This document shows, one piece after another, positions 17,830 to 25,213 of a DNA stretch of 48,122 bases. The stretch spans positions 1 to 48,122 of the forward strand of contig CAZAJX010000014.1 of NCBI GenBank assembly GCA_964485815.1. The letters run 5' to 3'. The translations under genes and the position numbers were made by a program. Under the pieces are notes generated by a model, which was not told where the DNA came from, searched no databases, and saw only the letters and a program-made list of their open reading frames with translations. This stretch comes from SFLA01 sp964485815 (GTDB lineage: Bacteria; Bacillota; Clostridia; Oscillospirales; CAG-382). Within the stretch, counting starts at the first letter, position 1, and the number at the start of each line of letters is the position of its first letter.

Positions 17830-18372
17830 TCAGTTCCTTCTCATTACCGTAACGGCGGTGGAGCCGTAGCGGTAGCCCTTGCAATCCCATCCGTCGGGAG
17901 GGACGGGAACGCCGTCTTGGGCGGATTCTGCGATAATAATGCAATCCTCTTCAAGAATATCCGTCTGGAACATACGCTTTAAAATCTCATCAATAAAGCC
18001 GTCCTTATAGGGAGGATCGAGAAAAACGAGGGAGAATTTTTGCTTTCCGTCCGCCATACGGAGATAATCCTTCCAATCTGCGGTAACTATACGGCAATCG
18101 GGAAGCAACTTTGTTTTTGCGGCGTTGTTTCGTATAACCTCGGTAGCGGCACGGGAGGAATCCACGATAACTGCGCTCGCCGCGCCTCTGGAAAGGGCTT
18201 CCAATGCCAACTGACCGCATCCGCCGAAAAGATCCAGCACGGTTCTGTCCCCGATATCAAACTGGATTGCGGAAAAAATAGCCTCTTTTACCTTTTCCGA
18301 GGTAGGGCGTGTTGCCTCCCCGGGAAGGGTGGTAAGGCGAGCGCCTCTGGCTTTTCCGGTTATAATTCTCAT
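17830..18372 (-). CDS. rsmD: 16S rRNA (guanine966-N2)-methyltransferase
   Basis: Methylates G966 of 16S rRNA with S-adenosylmethionine. The N-terminus MRIITGKARGARL and the TRPTSEKVKEAIFS block are typical. SAM-binding motif I is VLDLFGGCGQLALEALSRGA (a CGQ variant of the usual SGA/TGA), and motif IV is LVFLDPPYKDG. Length 180 is normal. The ATG overlaps the uvrC stop as ATGA, so it is coupled to uvrC. Confidence 0.95.
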   Translation of the reverse strand: MRIITGKARGARLTTLPGEATRPTSEKVKEAIFSAIQFDIGDRTVLDLFGGCGQLALEALSRGAASAVIVDSSRAATEVIRNNAAKTKLLPDCRIVTADWKDYLRMADGKQKFSLVFLDPPYKDGFIDEILKRMFQTDILEEDCIIIAESAQDGVPVPPDGWDCKGYRYGSTAVTVMRRN

Positions 18373-20174
18373 TTTTTATCTCCTTCAAAATAACTTATAA
18401 TACTGTCTGCCGTTTTTTCGCTTAAGCCCTTGACCTTTAACAGCTCCTCCTTGGTTGCCTGCTTTACGGCTTTATAGGAGCCGAAGTGCCCCAGAATTGC
18501 GGACGCGGTCTTTTCCCCTACCCCTTTTATGGCGGTGAGAGAGCTTGCGCTTACGGATTTACGGCGTTTTTTATCCATTCTGTCAAGAGAAAATCTGTGG
18601 ACCTCCTCTTGTATGCGGTATATGAACACGAAAAGATCCTGCCTTGCGGTAAGACCGATCTCGTTTTCCCCGTCGGTAAGAGAGCGGGTTTTGTGGTGCT
18701 CGTCCTTTATCATACCGAACACGGGTATGTGGGACAGCCCCTTGGAGGCAAGAACTCTTTTTGCCACGGCGACGTGCTGAACACCGCCGTCCATCAAAAG
18801 CAGATCGGGCGCGTCCCATTCGCTGTGGGAAAATCTGCGCAAAAGCGCTTCTTCCGTTGCGCCGTAATCGTTCTGTGCGAATTCTTTAATATTAAAGGTG
18901 CGGTAATGCTTTTTTGCAAACCGACCGTTTATGAGTACCGTCATACCCGCGGTAGTATATTCTTCCCCCGAATTTGAAATATCAAAAGCCTCTATACGCT
19001 CGGGCACGGTTTCAAGCATAAGGAAGGATGCGAGATTTGCAAGGACAGCCACGTCCTTTTCCTCTGCTTTGCGCTTGTGCAAAAGCAGTTCCTTGGCATT
19101 GGTCTGTGCCATTTCGGCAAGGGTCTTTTTATCCCCTCTGCGGGCGATTTTCAAGTTCACCTTAAGACCGGAAAATTCCTTTGCCCACTGCTCAAACAAA
19201 TCAATATCCCCGTTTTCCAATTCAAAGGTAGTGTAAATATCCTTTGGAATATATCCGCGAAGGGTATAAAGCCGCTGAAGCAAAGAAACAACGGCAGAAG
19301 AATCCAATATCTCGTCTGCGCCGAAATACAGACACTCTCTGTCCGCAATAGCGCCGCGGCGAACGAAAAACAGGTTTACGGCGGAGCCCAGATCATCACG
19401 GTAAACGCCGATAAAATCACCCTCGAACTCGGGTGCGCCCACAATATGCTGTTTATCCCCCAAACGCTTTACGGCGTTTATACGGTCACGGTACTTGGCG
19501 GCGCGCTCGTAATACATATCCTCTGCCGCCGCGTTCATTTTCTCTGTAAGGGACTTGATCAAAAAGGCATATTCGCCGTTTAAAAAACGGGAAAGCTCTG
19601 AAAATATCTCTTTATATTCCCCGCTGCTTACGTTTCCCGAGCAAGGTGCAACGCAAAGACCGATCTGTGCGTTAAGGCAAGGTCTTTGCTTGCCGATATC
19701 CTTGGGGAAAACACGGCTGCAGGTGGGAATACCGAAGGTGCGGCGGGCGGTATCCGCTATATTGCGCGCCACAACGTAGGAGGAAAAGGGTCCGAAATAA
19801 CGGGCTTTATCATCATCCCGCTTATACGCGGTAACAAGGCGGGGATACTCTTCATCGGTAATCTTAAGATAAGGATAGCCCGAGGAATCCTTAAGCTTTA
19901 TATTATATCTGGGCATATACTGCTTTATAAACGAATTCTCAAGCAGCAGTGCCTCCAGCTCGGTATCGGTATGGTATACCTCAAAATCGTGGACGGATGC
20001 CACCATACGGGCAGTCTTTCCCGTATGTGTCTGGGCGAAATAGGAGCTTACACGGTTGCAAAGCGCCTTGGATTTACCCACGTAAATGACCTTGCCTGCG
20101 CGGGAACGCATTATATACACGCCGGGAGAAGCCGGAAGCAGGCGCGCTTTTTCGAGTAATTGCTCTTTGGTCAT
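18369..20174 (-). CDS. uvrC: Excinuclease ABC subunit C
   Basis: Makes the dual incisions in nucleotide excision repair together with UvrB. The N-terminal GIY-YIG nuclease is seen as SPGVYIMRSRAGKVIYVGKS. The UVR motif (UvrB contact) is near residues 200-230, the RNase H-like C-terminal nuclease includes AFDISNSGEEYTTAGM, and two helix-hairpin-helix motifs end the protein (IKGVGEKTAS, VKGLSEKTAD). Length 601 is normal. The ATG has AAAAGGA upstream. It heads the operon uvrC-rsmD-coaD-enolase family-dehydrogenase. Confidence 0.97.
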   Translation of the reverse strand: MTKEQLLEKARLLPASPGVYIMRSRAGKVIYVGKSKALCNRVSSYFAQTHTGKTARMVASVHDFEVYHTDTELEALLLENSFIKQYMPRYNIKLKDSSGYPYLKITDEEYPRLVTAYKRDDDKARYFGPFSSYVVARNIADTARRTFGIPTCSRVFPKDIGKQRPCLNAQIGLCVAPCSGNVSSGEYKEIFSELSRFLNGEYAFLIKSLTEKMNAAAEDMYYERAAKYRDRINAVKRLGDKQHIVGAPEFEGDFIGVYRDDLGSAVNLFFVRRGAIADRECLYFGADEILDSSAVVSLLQRLYTLRGYIPKDIYTTFELENGDIDLFEQWAKEFSGLKVNLKIARRGDKKTLAEMAQTNAKELLLHKRKAEEKDVAVLANLASFLMLETVPERIEAFDISNSGEEYTTAGMTVLINGRFAKKHYRTFNIKEFAQNDYGATEEALLRRFSHSEWDAPDLLLMDGGVQHVAVAKRVLASKGLSHIPVFGMIKDEHHKTRSLTDGENEIGLTARQDLFVFIYRIQEEVHRFSLDRMDKKRRKSVSASSLTAIKGVGEKTASAILGHFGSYKAVKQATKEELLKVKGLSEKTADSIISYFEGDKK

Positions 20175-20194
20175 AGGCGGAGTCCTTTTTTAAG

Positions 20195-20227
20195 ATAAAA
20201 AACAAACGGGAGGGGCAAGCCCCTCCC
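20195..20227 (-). terminator. Rho-independent terminator of the HPr gene
   Basis: On the minus strand, GGGAGGGGC, a TT loop and GCCCCTCCC form a 9-bp GC stem followed by GTTTGTTTTTT. It lies between the HPr stop and uvrC, so HPr is a monocistronic unit. Confidence 0.88.
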
Positions 20228-20261
20228 CCTGAAAGTTGAGATGACAGTATTTACTTAAAGC

Positions 20262-20525
20262 TTAATCGGCAAAACCGCTGAGTATGAGAGAGCAAAGCCC
20301 CTCGATCGCCTCGTTTTCGTCTATGCCGTCTGCAATGAGTGTAACAGAATCACCCTGACGAACGCCAAGGGAAAGTACGCCCAGCAAGCTCTTTGCATTT
20401 GCGCGGCGTGAGTTGTTTTCTATCCACACGGAGCATCTGTATGAGTTTGCTTTCTGTATAAAGAAAGTGGCAGGGCGGGCGTGAAGTCCCACGCTGTTAA
20501 CCAATGTTATCTCCTTTGAAAGCAT
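20262..20525 (-). CDS. ptsH: HPr family phosphocarrier protein
   Basis: A phosphocarrier of the sugar phosphotransferase system, 87 residues. His15 sits in SVGLHARPA, the enzyme I phosphorylation site. Ser46 is in NAKSLLGVLSLG, the HPr kinase site used in catabolite control of Firmicutes. Both residues are present, so it is HPr rather than Crh (which lacks His15). SD GGAGGAA lies eight bases before the ATG. It has its own consensus promoter and terminator. No enzyme I or sugar permease is in the window. Confidence 0.92.
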   Translation of the reverse strand: MLSKEITLVNSVGLHARPATFFIQKANSYRCSVWIENNSRRANAKSLLGVLSLGVRQGDSVTLIADGIDENEAIEGLCSLILSGFAD

Positions 20526-20563
20526 TATATATTCCTCCGTAAAATAAACTAATATAATAAAGT

Positions 20564-20592
20564 ATTATAATTCAAAAGGGTGCTGTTGTCAA
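20564..20592 (-). promoter_or_regulatory. Consensus SigA promoter of HPr
   Basis: On the minus strand, TTGACA (20592-20587), 17 bp and TATAAT (20569-20564) match the full consensus. The expected start is near 20557, giving a leader of about 30 bases with the HPr SD. Confidence 0.9.
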
Positions 20593-20595
20593 GCA

Positions 20596-21123
20596 TTATT
20601 TTGAGGTATTCAGATCTGAAGTTTCCTCATTCGCCGTTTTTTCCGCGTTTTCCTTGTGGGTTACGGATTTCACGGTGAGATCAAACGCTATAAGACTTCC
20701 CTCTGCAGAGATAACGTCCCCTGCGGAAATAACTCTTCCGTCCTCGAGAGAATATACTCCGTCACGATAATATCCTTCCACGGTAAGAGTGCCGAAAACC
20801 ACGCTTTTTTCAAGCTCTACGTCCTCTTCATAGCTTCCGTCTTCCATTTGTACCAGCACGGGAGCAAGGGTCTTTGAAAGATTATCTGCTTTTCCAAGCA
20901 AAATATCCGTCCCTGCGATATAAATATTATCGCCCTTGGCGAAATAGCTATAAAACAGAGTGGACATCGGCTCGCTTTCGAAGGTGATCTCCATAGTAAC
21001 CGTTTCCTCTCCCGAAACAAGACGGATAATATCCGCACGGAAGAACGCGCCTGCGATTATGGCTACCACCAAAATGATTATTACAAGATCAAGCACGTTG
21101 ATCTTTTTAAGCTTATTCTTCAT
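20596..21123 (-). CDS. DUF4330-like single-span membrane protein (second copy)
   Basis: A 175-residue protein with a basic N-terminus, one membrane segment (about residues 11-28, VLDLVIIILVVAIIAGAFF) and a beta-rich extracytoplasmic domain. The head INVLDLVIII resembles DUF4330 proteins. The gene overlaps the preceding paralogue by 11 bases. The two share the N-terminal layout and a domain with repeated short strands (MEITFESEPM, GDNIYIAGTD) but differ in the rest. The acidic, T/S-rich tail looks unstructured. Function is unknown; the context suggests a partner of the polymerase-like protein. Confidence 0.7.
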   Translation of the reverse strand: MKNKLKKINVLDLVIIILVVAIIAGAFFRADIIRLVSGEETVTMEITFESEPMSTLFYSYFAKGDNIYIAGTDILLGKADNLSKTLAPVLVQMEDGSYEEDVELEKSVVFGTLTVEGYYRDGVYSLEDGRVISAGDVISAEGSLIAFDLTVKSVTHKENAEKTANEETSDLNTSK

Positions 21124-21604
21124 CTGACTTTACCTCCGTAATACCGGAAAAATATCCATCGGCGGAAAAGCCGTTAATATAAAACTGAACGTCGCCGTTG
21201 ACCTTTATATCCACATCGTTAACGGAATATCCGCGGGATGCGGACACGGCGTCGATCTCCACTGTCAAAACGATACGGCTGTGATTCGGAACGTCAACCG
21301 TAACCAAGGGCCAGCGGTTATCGCTGTCCACGCGGGTATCTGCATACACCTGTGTCGCCTTGGCTGTGTAGGATTTTGTAACCGTACCGATAAGATCTCC
21401 ATCTGAAGTATACAGCTTGTCCCCTTCGTTGATAGGAACGATAATATCGTCGGGAACACAGTCGGCAACCACAGTTACACGTATTTTTTCCGTGCCCCAG
21501 TTCACTTCGGAAATATTTTTCACTCCCAAAAAGACGAAGATGGCAACGAACGTAACTATAATGATAGCATCAAGCGCATTAAAAACCTTTTTATTCAATT
21601 TCAT
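21113..21604 (-). CDS. DUF4330-like single-span membrane protein (first copy)
   Basis: A 163-residue protein with a short basic head, one membrane segment (residues 11-28, ALDAIIIVTFVAIFVFLG) and an extracytoplasmic beta-rich domain (VTVVADCVPDDIIVPINEGD, GDLIGTVTKSY). The layout matches DUF4330. The ATG overlaps the polymerase-like gene's stop as ATGA, so the three genes are coupled. The domain pattern (a value, then a settings-like GDKLYTSDGD segment) resembles accessory proteins near secretion or glycan-export genes, but I cannot assign a role. Confidence 0.7.
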   Translation of the reverse strand: MKLNKKVFNALDAIIIVTFVAIFVFLGVKNISEVNWGTEKIRVTVVADCVPDDIIVPINEGDKLYTSDGDLIGTVTKSYTAKATQVYADTRVDSDNRWPLVTVDVPNHSRIVLTVEIDAVSASRGYSVNDVDIKVNGDVQFYINGFSADGYFSGITEVKSDEE

Positions 21605-23361
21605 ATTTCCTCGCCTGCCTCTCTGTCATAAATTCTGGGAAGGCTGCATAAGCAGCCGCAAACTGCCGAAAACAATAAAACGTTTTCCCATTCGCTCCAT
21701 AATCCGCCGAAAAATCCGCACAGCAAAACAGAGCAAAGGATCGCCACCGCCGAAGCGGAGGAATATCTGAACCGACCGGATATCCTGCCCGACACCGCGA
21801 AAATTCCTCGGCGCAGTACAAGAACAACGGCAACGGCAAACAACAGGAGCAAAAGTATTCCGCCCGATATTATCAATGACGAATACAGATCGGATTGGAC
21901 GGCTGAGCCGTAGCCCGCACTTCGGAAAGCAAAGGTAAACGCCTTATCGCCGAATCCCACGCCGGAAAAGAGATATTTCCACGCCGTGCGGGATGCGGTA
22001 GCGAAAACGGGAATACCCGTGAACAGCTCACCTTTTATTATTCCCGTACCGAACAGCACCAATACCGCTCCGCAGGAAATTGCGGCTCCGAAAACAATAC
22101 CCATACGCTTACGGAATGCGGATATAAGATACAGCGCGGTAGTGCATATGACCGCAAGATACATCCATTCCGAAAAGGTGAGCGCCGCCGCCGTATATAT
22201 GGCGATACAGCAAAAGGTGCCGGATGAAAATACTCCGCGGGAAAAGGCGGTGGAAAGCGCCGCAGGCAATAAAACGGGAAGAAGTGAAGCGTATATGCTT
22301 TTTCCCGCAATATATTTGCCGAATTCTCCCAGCTCGCCGGGGAACAGATATGCAAAGATGCAGCACAGCGCAAGCATTAAAGCGCCGCTGCTTACAGCGC
22401 TCATAAGGCGGTAAAGCTGATCTCCGCTTCTTATGAGATTTGCACAAAGTATATACAAAACGGCTACCGTAAATACGATGATGCCGAAGTTTTCAATTCC
22501 AAAGGGTGTTACCGTTCCTACAATGAACGCAAAAACGGTAAAGAGCAAAACAAAAATATCCGCCGCAGTAAAATAAAAGTTTCGTTTTCCCACAAGCAAC
22601 TTGAACAGATAGCTTATTCCCGCCGTGAGAGCTACAAAGGCTGATACTGCAGGAGAAACAAAGGGAAGCAAAAACAGCGAGATATATAATCCTCCCTCGG
22701 GAGAATATATTATAACTCCGACTGCGGCAAGCGCCAAAAGCACCAAAAGTATCTTTAACGGGGAAACAAAAAATCCGAGAATACCCGCAACGGTACCAAA
22801 CAGCACCGCCCAAGCCAAACGCTTTTTGGGAGGGCGTTTTTCGTTAAGGGCAAAGGAGCTTACCCCAAACATTTCCTGCGCTACATACGATGTAAGCGCA
22901 CTGTCACCGATACAGGTGATAAGACTGCGGCGGAAAGGCATGAGCAACAATCCCGAAAAAGCGATAACCGCAGAATATATGAGGGAAAACATATCCTCGC
23001 CCCGTCCTGCGTAAATCTTTATGAAATACGCCGCGGCGGAATATAACCCCGTAAAAAACAAAAATACTCCGAAACTGCCTACGGAGGTATCAAGCAAGGC
23101 TCTGCAAAGAGAAGCCGCTATGGACACAACTCGGCTCTGCTCGGCGCAAACTGCGCAAAAAGCGCGTACGCGGGAAGCCGCCTTTGTTGCTTTGTTGTAT
23201 AAAGAGCCCAACGCACTGCGGGCGAACAAGGCGTCCTCTTTTAAAAGGGTACCGTTGCCGTTATCTGCAGACGCGCCATTACCGGAAAAAAAGCGCGACC
23301 AAATACGGCTCCCGCCTGTGAGCCGTGAAATATACGAGCCGATCTTGCCGCGTTTTTTCAT
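21601..23361 (-). CDS. O-antigen ligase/polymerase-like multi-pass membrane protein
   Basis: A 586-residue membrane protein with about 12 hydrophobic segments after a basic cytoplasmic head of about 95 residues. The late block SRTAWKYLFSGVGFGDKAFT followed by SDLYSSLIISGG resembles the Wzy_C region of O-antigen ligases and polymerases (GVGxGxF, then a late GIxG turn). The ATG at 23361 overlaps the trmD stop as TAATG, with GAGGA upstream; residues encoded further upstream belong to the trmD region. It is in the place where rplS normally follows trmD, and two DUF4330-like proteins follow. Glycan chain assembly is the likely role, but the identity of the glycan is unknown. Confidence 0.68.
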   Translation of the reverse strand: MKKRGKIGSYISRLTGGSRIWSRFFSGNGASADNGNGTLLKEDALFARSALGSLYNKATKAASRVRAFCAVCAEQSRVVSIAASLCRALLDTSVGSFGVFLFFTGLYSAAAYFIKIYAGRGEDMFSLIYSAVIAFSGLLLMPFRRSLITCIGDSALTSYVAQEMFGVSSFALNEKRPPKKRLAWAVLFGTVAGILGFFVSPLKILLVLLALAAVGVIIYSPEGGLYISLFLLPFVSPAVSAFVALTAGISYLFKLLVGKRNFYFTAADIFVLLFTVFAFIVGTVTPFGIENFGIIVFTVAVLYILCANLIRSGDQLYRLMSAVSSGALMLALCCIFAYLFPGELGEFGKYIAGKSIYASLLPVLLPAALSTAFSRGVFSSGTFCCIAIYTAAALTFSEWMYLAVICTTALYLISAFRKRMGIVFGAAISCGAVLVLFGTGIIKGELFTGIPVFATASRTAWKYLFSGVGFGDKAFTFAFRSAGYGSAVQSDLYSSLIISGGILLLLLFAVAVVLVLRRGIFAVSGRISGRFRYSSASAVAILCSVLLCGFFGGLWSEWENVLLFSAVCGCLCSLPRIYDREAGEEI

Positions 23362-24059
23362 TACTTCTTTTCCTCGTTTTCCGACTTTATAAGGTCGGGA
23401 CGCTTCTTTTTGGTGCGAAGCAAGGATTGCTCCGCCTGCCATTTTTTAATTTCGGCGTGGTTTCCGTTTACCAACACCTCAGGCACCTCCAGCCCCTCAA
23501 AAACGCGGGGACGGGTGTACTGGGGATATTCCAGAAGTCCATCCGATAAACTTTCTTTTTCATAACAGTCGGGGTCTTTAAGCACGCCCTCCAGCAGTCT
23601 TGCGGTGGCGTCCACCACGATCTCTGCGGCGATCTCTCCCCCTGTGAGGACGTAATCTCCGATAGAGATCTCCTCGTCTATTTCCAGCTCGATAACGCGC
23701 TCGTCAATACCTTCGTAATGACCGCAAAGCAAAATAAGGTTATCGTACTGCAAAAGCTCCTTCGCCTTCTGTTGGGTAAACAGACTGCCCTGGGGAGAAA
23801 AATATATGGTGCGAACACTTCCGTTAAGACGCTTCTTAACGTCCCGAATACAATCAACGATAGGCTGACATGCCATAACAAGACCAAAGCCGCCGCCGTA
23901 GGGTGAATCATCCACACGGCGGTGCTTATCCTTGGTATACGATCTGATATCGTTTGTATTAAGTGTAAATAATCCTTTTGCACGCGCTCTGCCGATAATG
24001 CTCGTATTAAAATAATTATCCAGCATATCGGGGAACAGCGTAAGTATTTCGTAATGCAA
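23361..24059 (-). CDS. trmD: tRNA (guanine37-N1)-methyltransferase
   Basis: Methylates G37 next to the anticodon, preventing frameshifting. The N-terminus HYEILTLFPDM, the SPYGGGFGLVM block, the knot region LLCGHYEGIDERV and IGDYVLTGGE, and the YPQYTRPRVFEG signature are all present. Length 232 is normal. The start is TTG at 24059, since the family's N-terminal motif begins at once; AGGA lies about 12 bases upstream, inside the end of rimM. It is part of the conserved ribosome-maturation operon. Confidence 0.96.
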   Translation of the reverse strand: MHYEILTLFPDMLDNYFNTSIIGRARAKGLFTLNTNDIRSYTKDKHRRVDDSPYGGGFGLVMACQPIVDCIRDVKKRLNGSVRTIYFSPQGSLFTQQKAKELLQYDNLILLCGHYEGIDERVIELEIDEEISIGDYVLTGGEIAAEIVVDATARLLEGVLKDPDCYEKESLSDGLLEYPQYTRPRVFEGLEVPEVLVNGNHAEIKKWQAEQSLLRTKKKRPDLIKSENEEKK

Positions 24060-24064
24060 AAATA

Positions 24065-24565
24065 TCAGCTTCCTATCCTGAGTCCTTCGTCCCTATGGAC
24101 GTATATGCCCTTTTCAAGATCGACGGACACGATATATCTGTCCACCGCGGGCATAAGATATTCTTTTTCTTCCCCTGCGATATAATACAAAAATCCGCCG
24201 ATCGTTTCGTCTATACGGGCGAGCCTGCCCATATATTCCTCCGTATCCGCATCGTACACGGGAAGATCGATAAGATCGTCGTTATAAATTACGTCCGCGG
24301 GAAGAGCCGGATCGTAACGGTCAAAATACACCGTCCTGCCGGTAAACACCGCGCAGGAGGTACGGTCCTCGTATCCCTCAAAAACGATAGAGGGGATATT
24401 GGGACGGTAATTAGCTATTTTAAGCTTTTTTTCGCCCTTGGGATCCAGATAGAGATATTCCACTCCGTCAAGATAATCGGGGCTGTCACACCAGCAGGAA
24501 AATTTCAGTTCCCCTTTTATACCGCGGGGAGAATTAAGCCTGCCTGCTTCTAAAAATCTTTTCAT
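24065..24565 (-). CDS. rimM: Ribosome maturation factor RimM
   Basis: Binds ribosomal protein S19 and helps 16S rRNA processing. The start EAGRLNSPRGIKGELKF is the N-terminal RimM barrel, and the C-terminal PRC barrel includes DDLIDLPVYDADTEEYMG and LMPAVDRYIVSVD. Length 166 is normal. The ATG overlaps the khpA stop (TAATG). trmD follows with a five-base gap. Confidence 0.94.
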   Translation of the reverse strand: MKRFLEAGRLNSPRGIKGELKFSCWCDSPDYLDGVEYLYLDPKGEKKLKIANYRPNIPSIVFEGYEDRTSCAVFTGRTVYFDRYDPALPADVIYNDDLIDLPVYDADTEEYMGRLARIDETIGGFLYYIAGEEKEYLMPAVDRYIVSVDLEKGIYVHRDEGLRIGS

Positions 24566-24795
24566 TAGTCAACAATATCAACGATAACGCGCTTGTTTTC
24601 CTTGGCTGCAGCCGCACGCATAACTACGCGAATGCACTTTGCGATTCTGCCGCCGCGGCCGATAACCTTGCCCATATCGGACTTGGCAACGGAAAGTTCC
24701 AGTATGACCGTATCACCGCTGACTTTTTCTGCAACCGCTACCTGATCGGGATGCTCCACGATAGCGGAAGCGATATCAATAAGTGTCTGCTTCAT
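24565..24795 (-). CDS. khpA: KH-domain RNA-binding protein KhpA
   Basis: A 76-residue single KH-domain protein (YlqC/KhpA family) that binds RNA and, in other Firmicutes, pairs with KhpB in cell elongation and RNA regulation. The GxxG loop is in VIGRGGRIAKCIR. Preceding hydrophobic strands (VILELSVAKSDMG) fit the fold. SD AAAGGACG lies nine bases upstream. It lies between rpsP and rimM, the standard order. Confidence 0.93.
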   Translation of the reverse strand: MKQTLIDIASAIVEHPDQVAVAEKVSGDTVILELSVAKSDMGKVIGRGGRIAKCIRVVMRAAAAKENKRVIVDIVD

Positions 24796-24835
24796 CTGAT
24801 AACCGTCCTTTCAAAAAAATCGGCATATTTCACCC

Positions 24836-24859
24836 CTGAAAATCCTTGCGGATTTTCAG
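24836..24859 (-). other. Hairpin in rpsP-khpA spacer
   Basis: A perfect 10-bp stem (CTGAAAATCC with GGATTTTCAG) has a GCAA-type loop on the minus strand. A T run follows only after about 16 bases, so it is a poor terminator. It may be a processing or stability element separating rpsP from khpA in the shared transcript. Confidence 0.6.
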
Positions 24860-24877
24860 AGGCTAAAGTTTAATTTC

Positions 24878-25120
24878 TTACTGTACGCCGGTTTTCTTAA
24901 GAAGGGCTCTTACGGTATCGGTAGGCTGTGCGCCCTTAGCGATCCAATCCTTAGCCTTTTCGTTATCGATATTGATAACTGCGGGCTCCTTCATAGGATC
25001 ATAGTAACCGATCTCCTCGATAAATCTGCCGTTTCTGGGATAACGGGAGTCTGCTACCACTACTCTGTAAAAGGGTGCCTTCTTTGCGCCCATTCTTCTG
25101 AGTCTGATTTTTACTGCCAT
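24878..25120 (-). CDS. rpsP: 30S ribosomal protein S16
   Basis: A small-subunit ribosomal protein, 80 residues. The N-terminus MAVKIRLRRMGAKKAPFYRV is the family signature, followed by ADSRYPRNGRFIEEIGYYDP. SD GGAGGA lies shortly before the ATG. It is in its usual place between ffh and khpA. Confidence 0.97.
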   Translation of the reverse strand: MAVKIRLRRMGAKKAPFYRVVVADSRYPRNGRFIEEIGYYDPMKEPAVINIDNEKAKDWIAKGAQPTDTVRALLKKTGVQ

Positions 25121-25182
25121 GATGTTTTTCCTCCATAAAGGTTGTTTTTTATTTTTATTTTTTATTTTAATGTTAAGTATGC

Positions 25183-25202
25183 GGGCGATTCGTGAATCGC
25201 CC
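25183..25202. repeat. REP-like palindrome between ffh and rpsP
   Basis: GGGCGATTC, a two-base centre and GAATCGCCC form a near-perfect palindrome, flanked by CCTACGGG. I recall similar GGGCGATTC/GAATCGCCC palindromes as dispersed repeats in gut Firmicutes. A T-rich stretch lies on the plus-strand 5' side, so it does not look like a minus-strand terminator. It is a stem-loop in the ffh-rpsP message. Confidence 0.55.
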
Positions 25203-25213
25203 CTACGGGTTTA

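Noticed and set aside
23362..23442. Longer N-terminus for the polymerase-like protein
   Set aside because: The extra residues overlap the coding end of trmD in another frame; the ATG at 23361 has an SD and the usual TAATG coupling.
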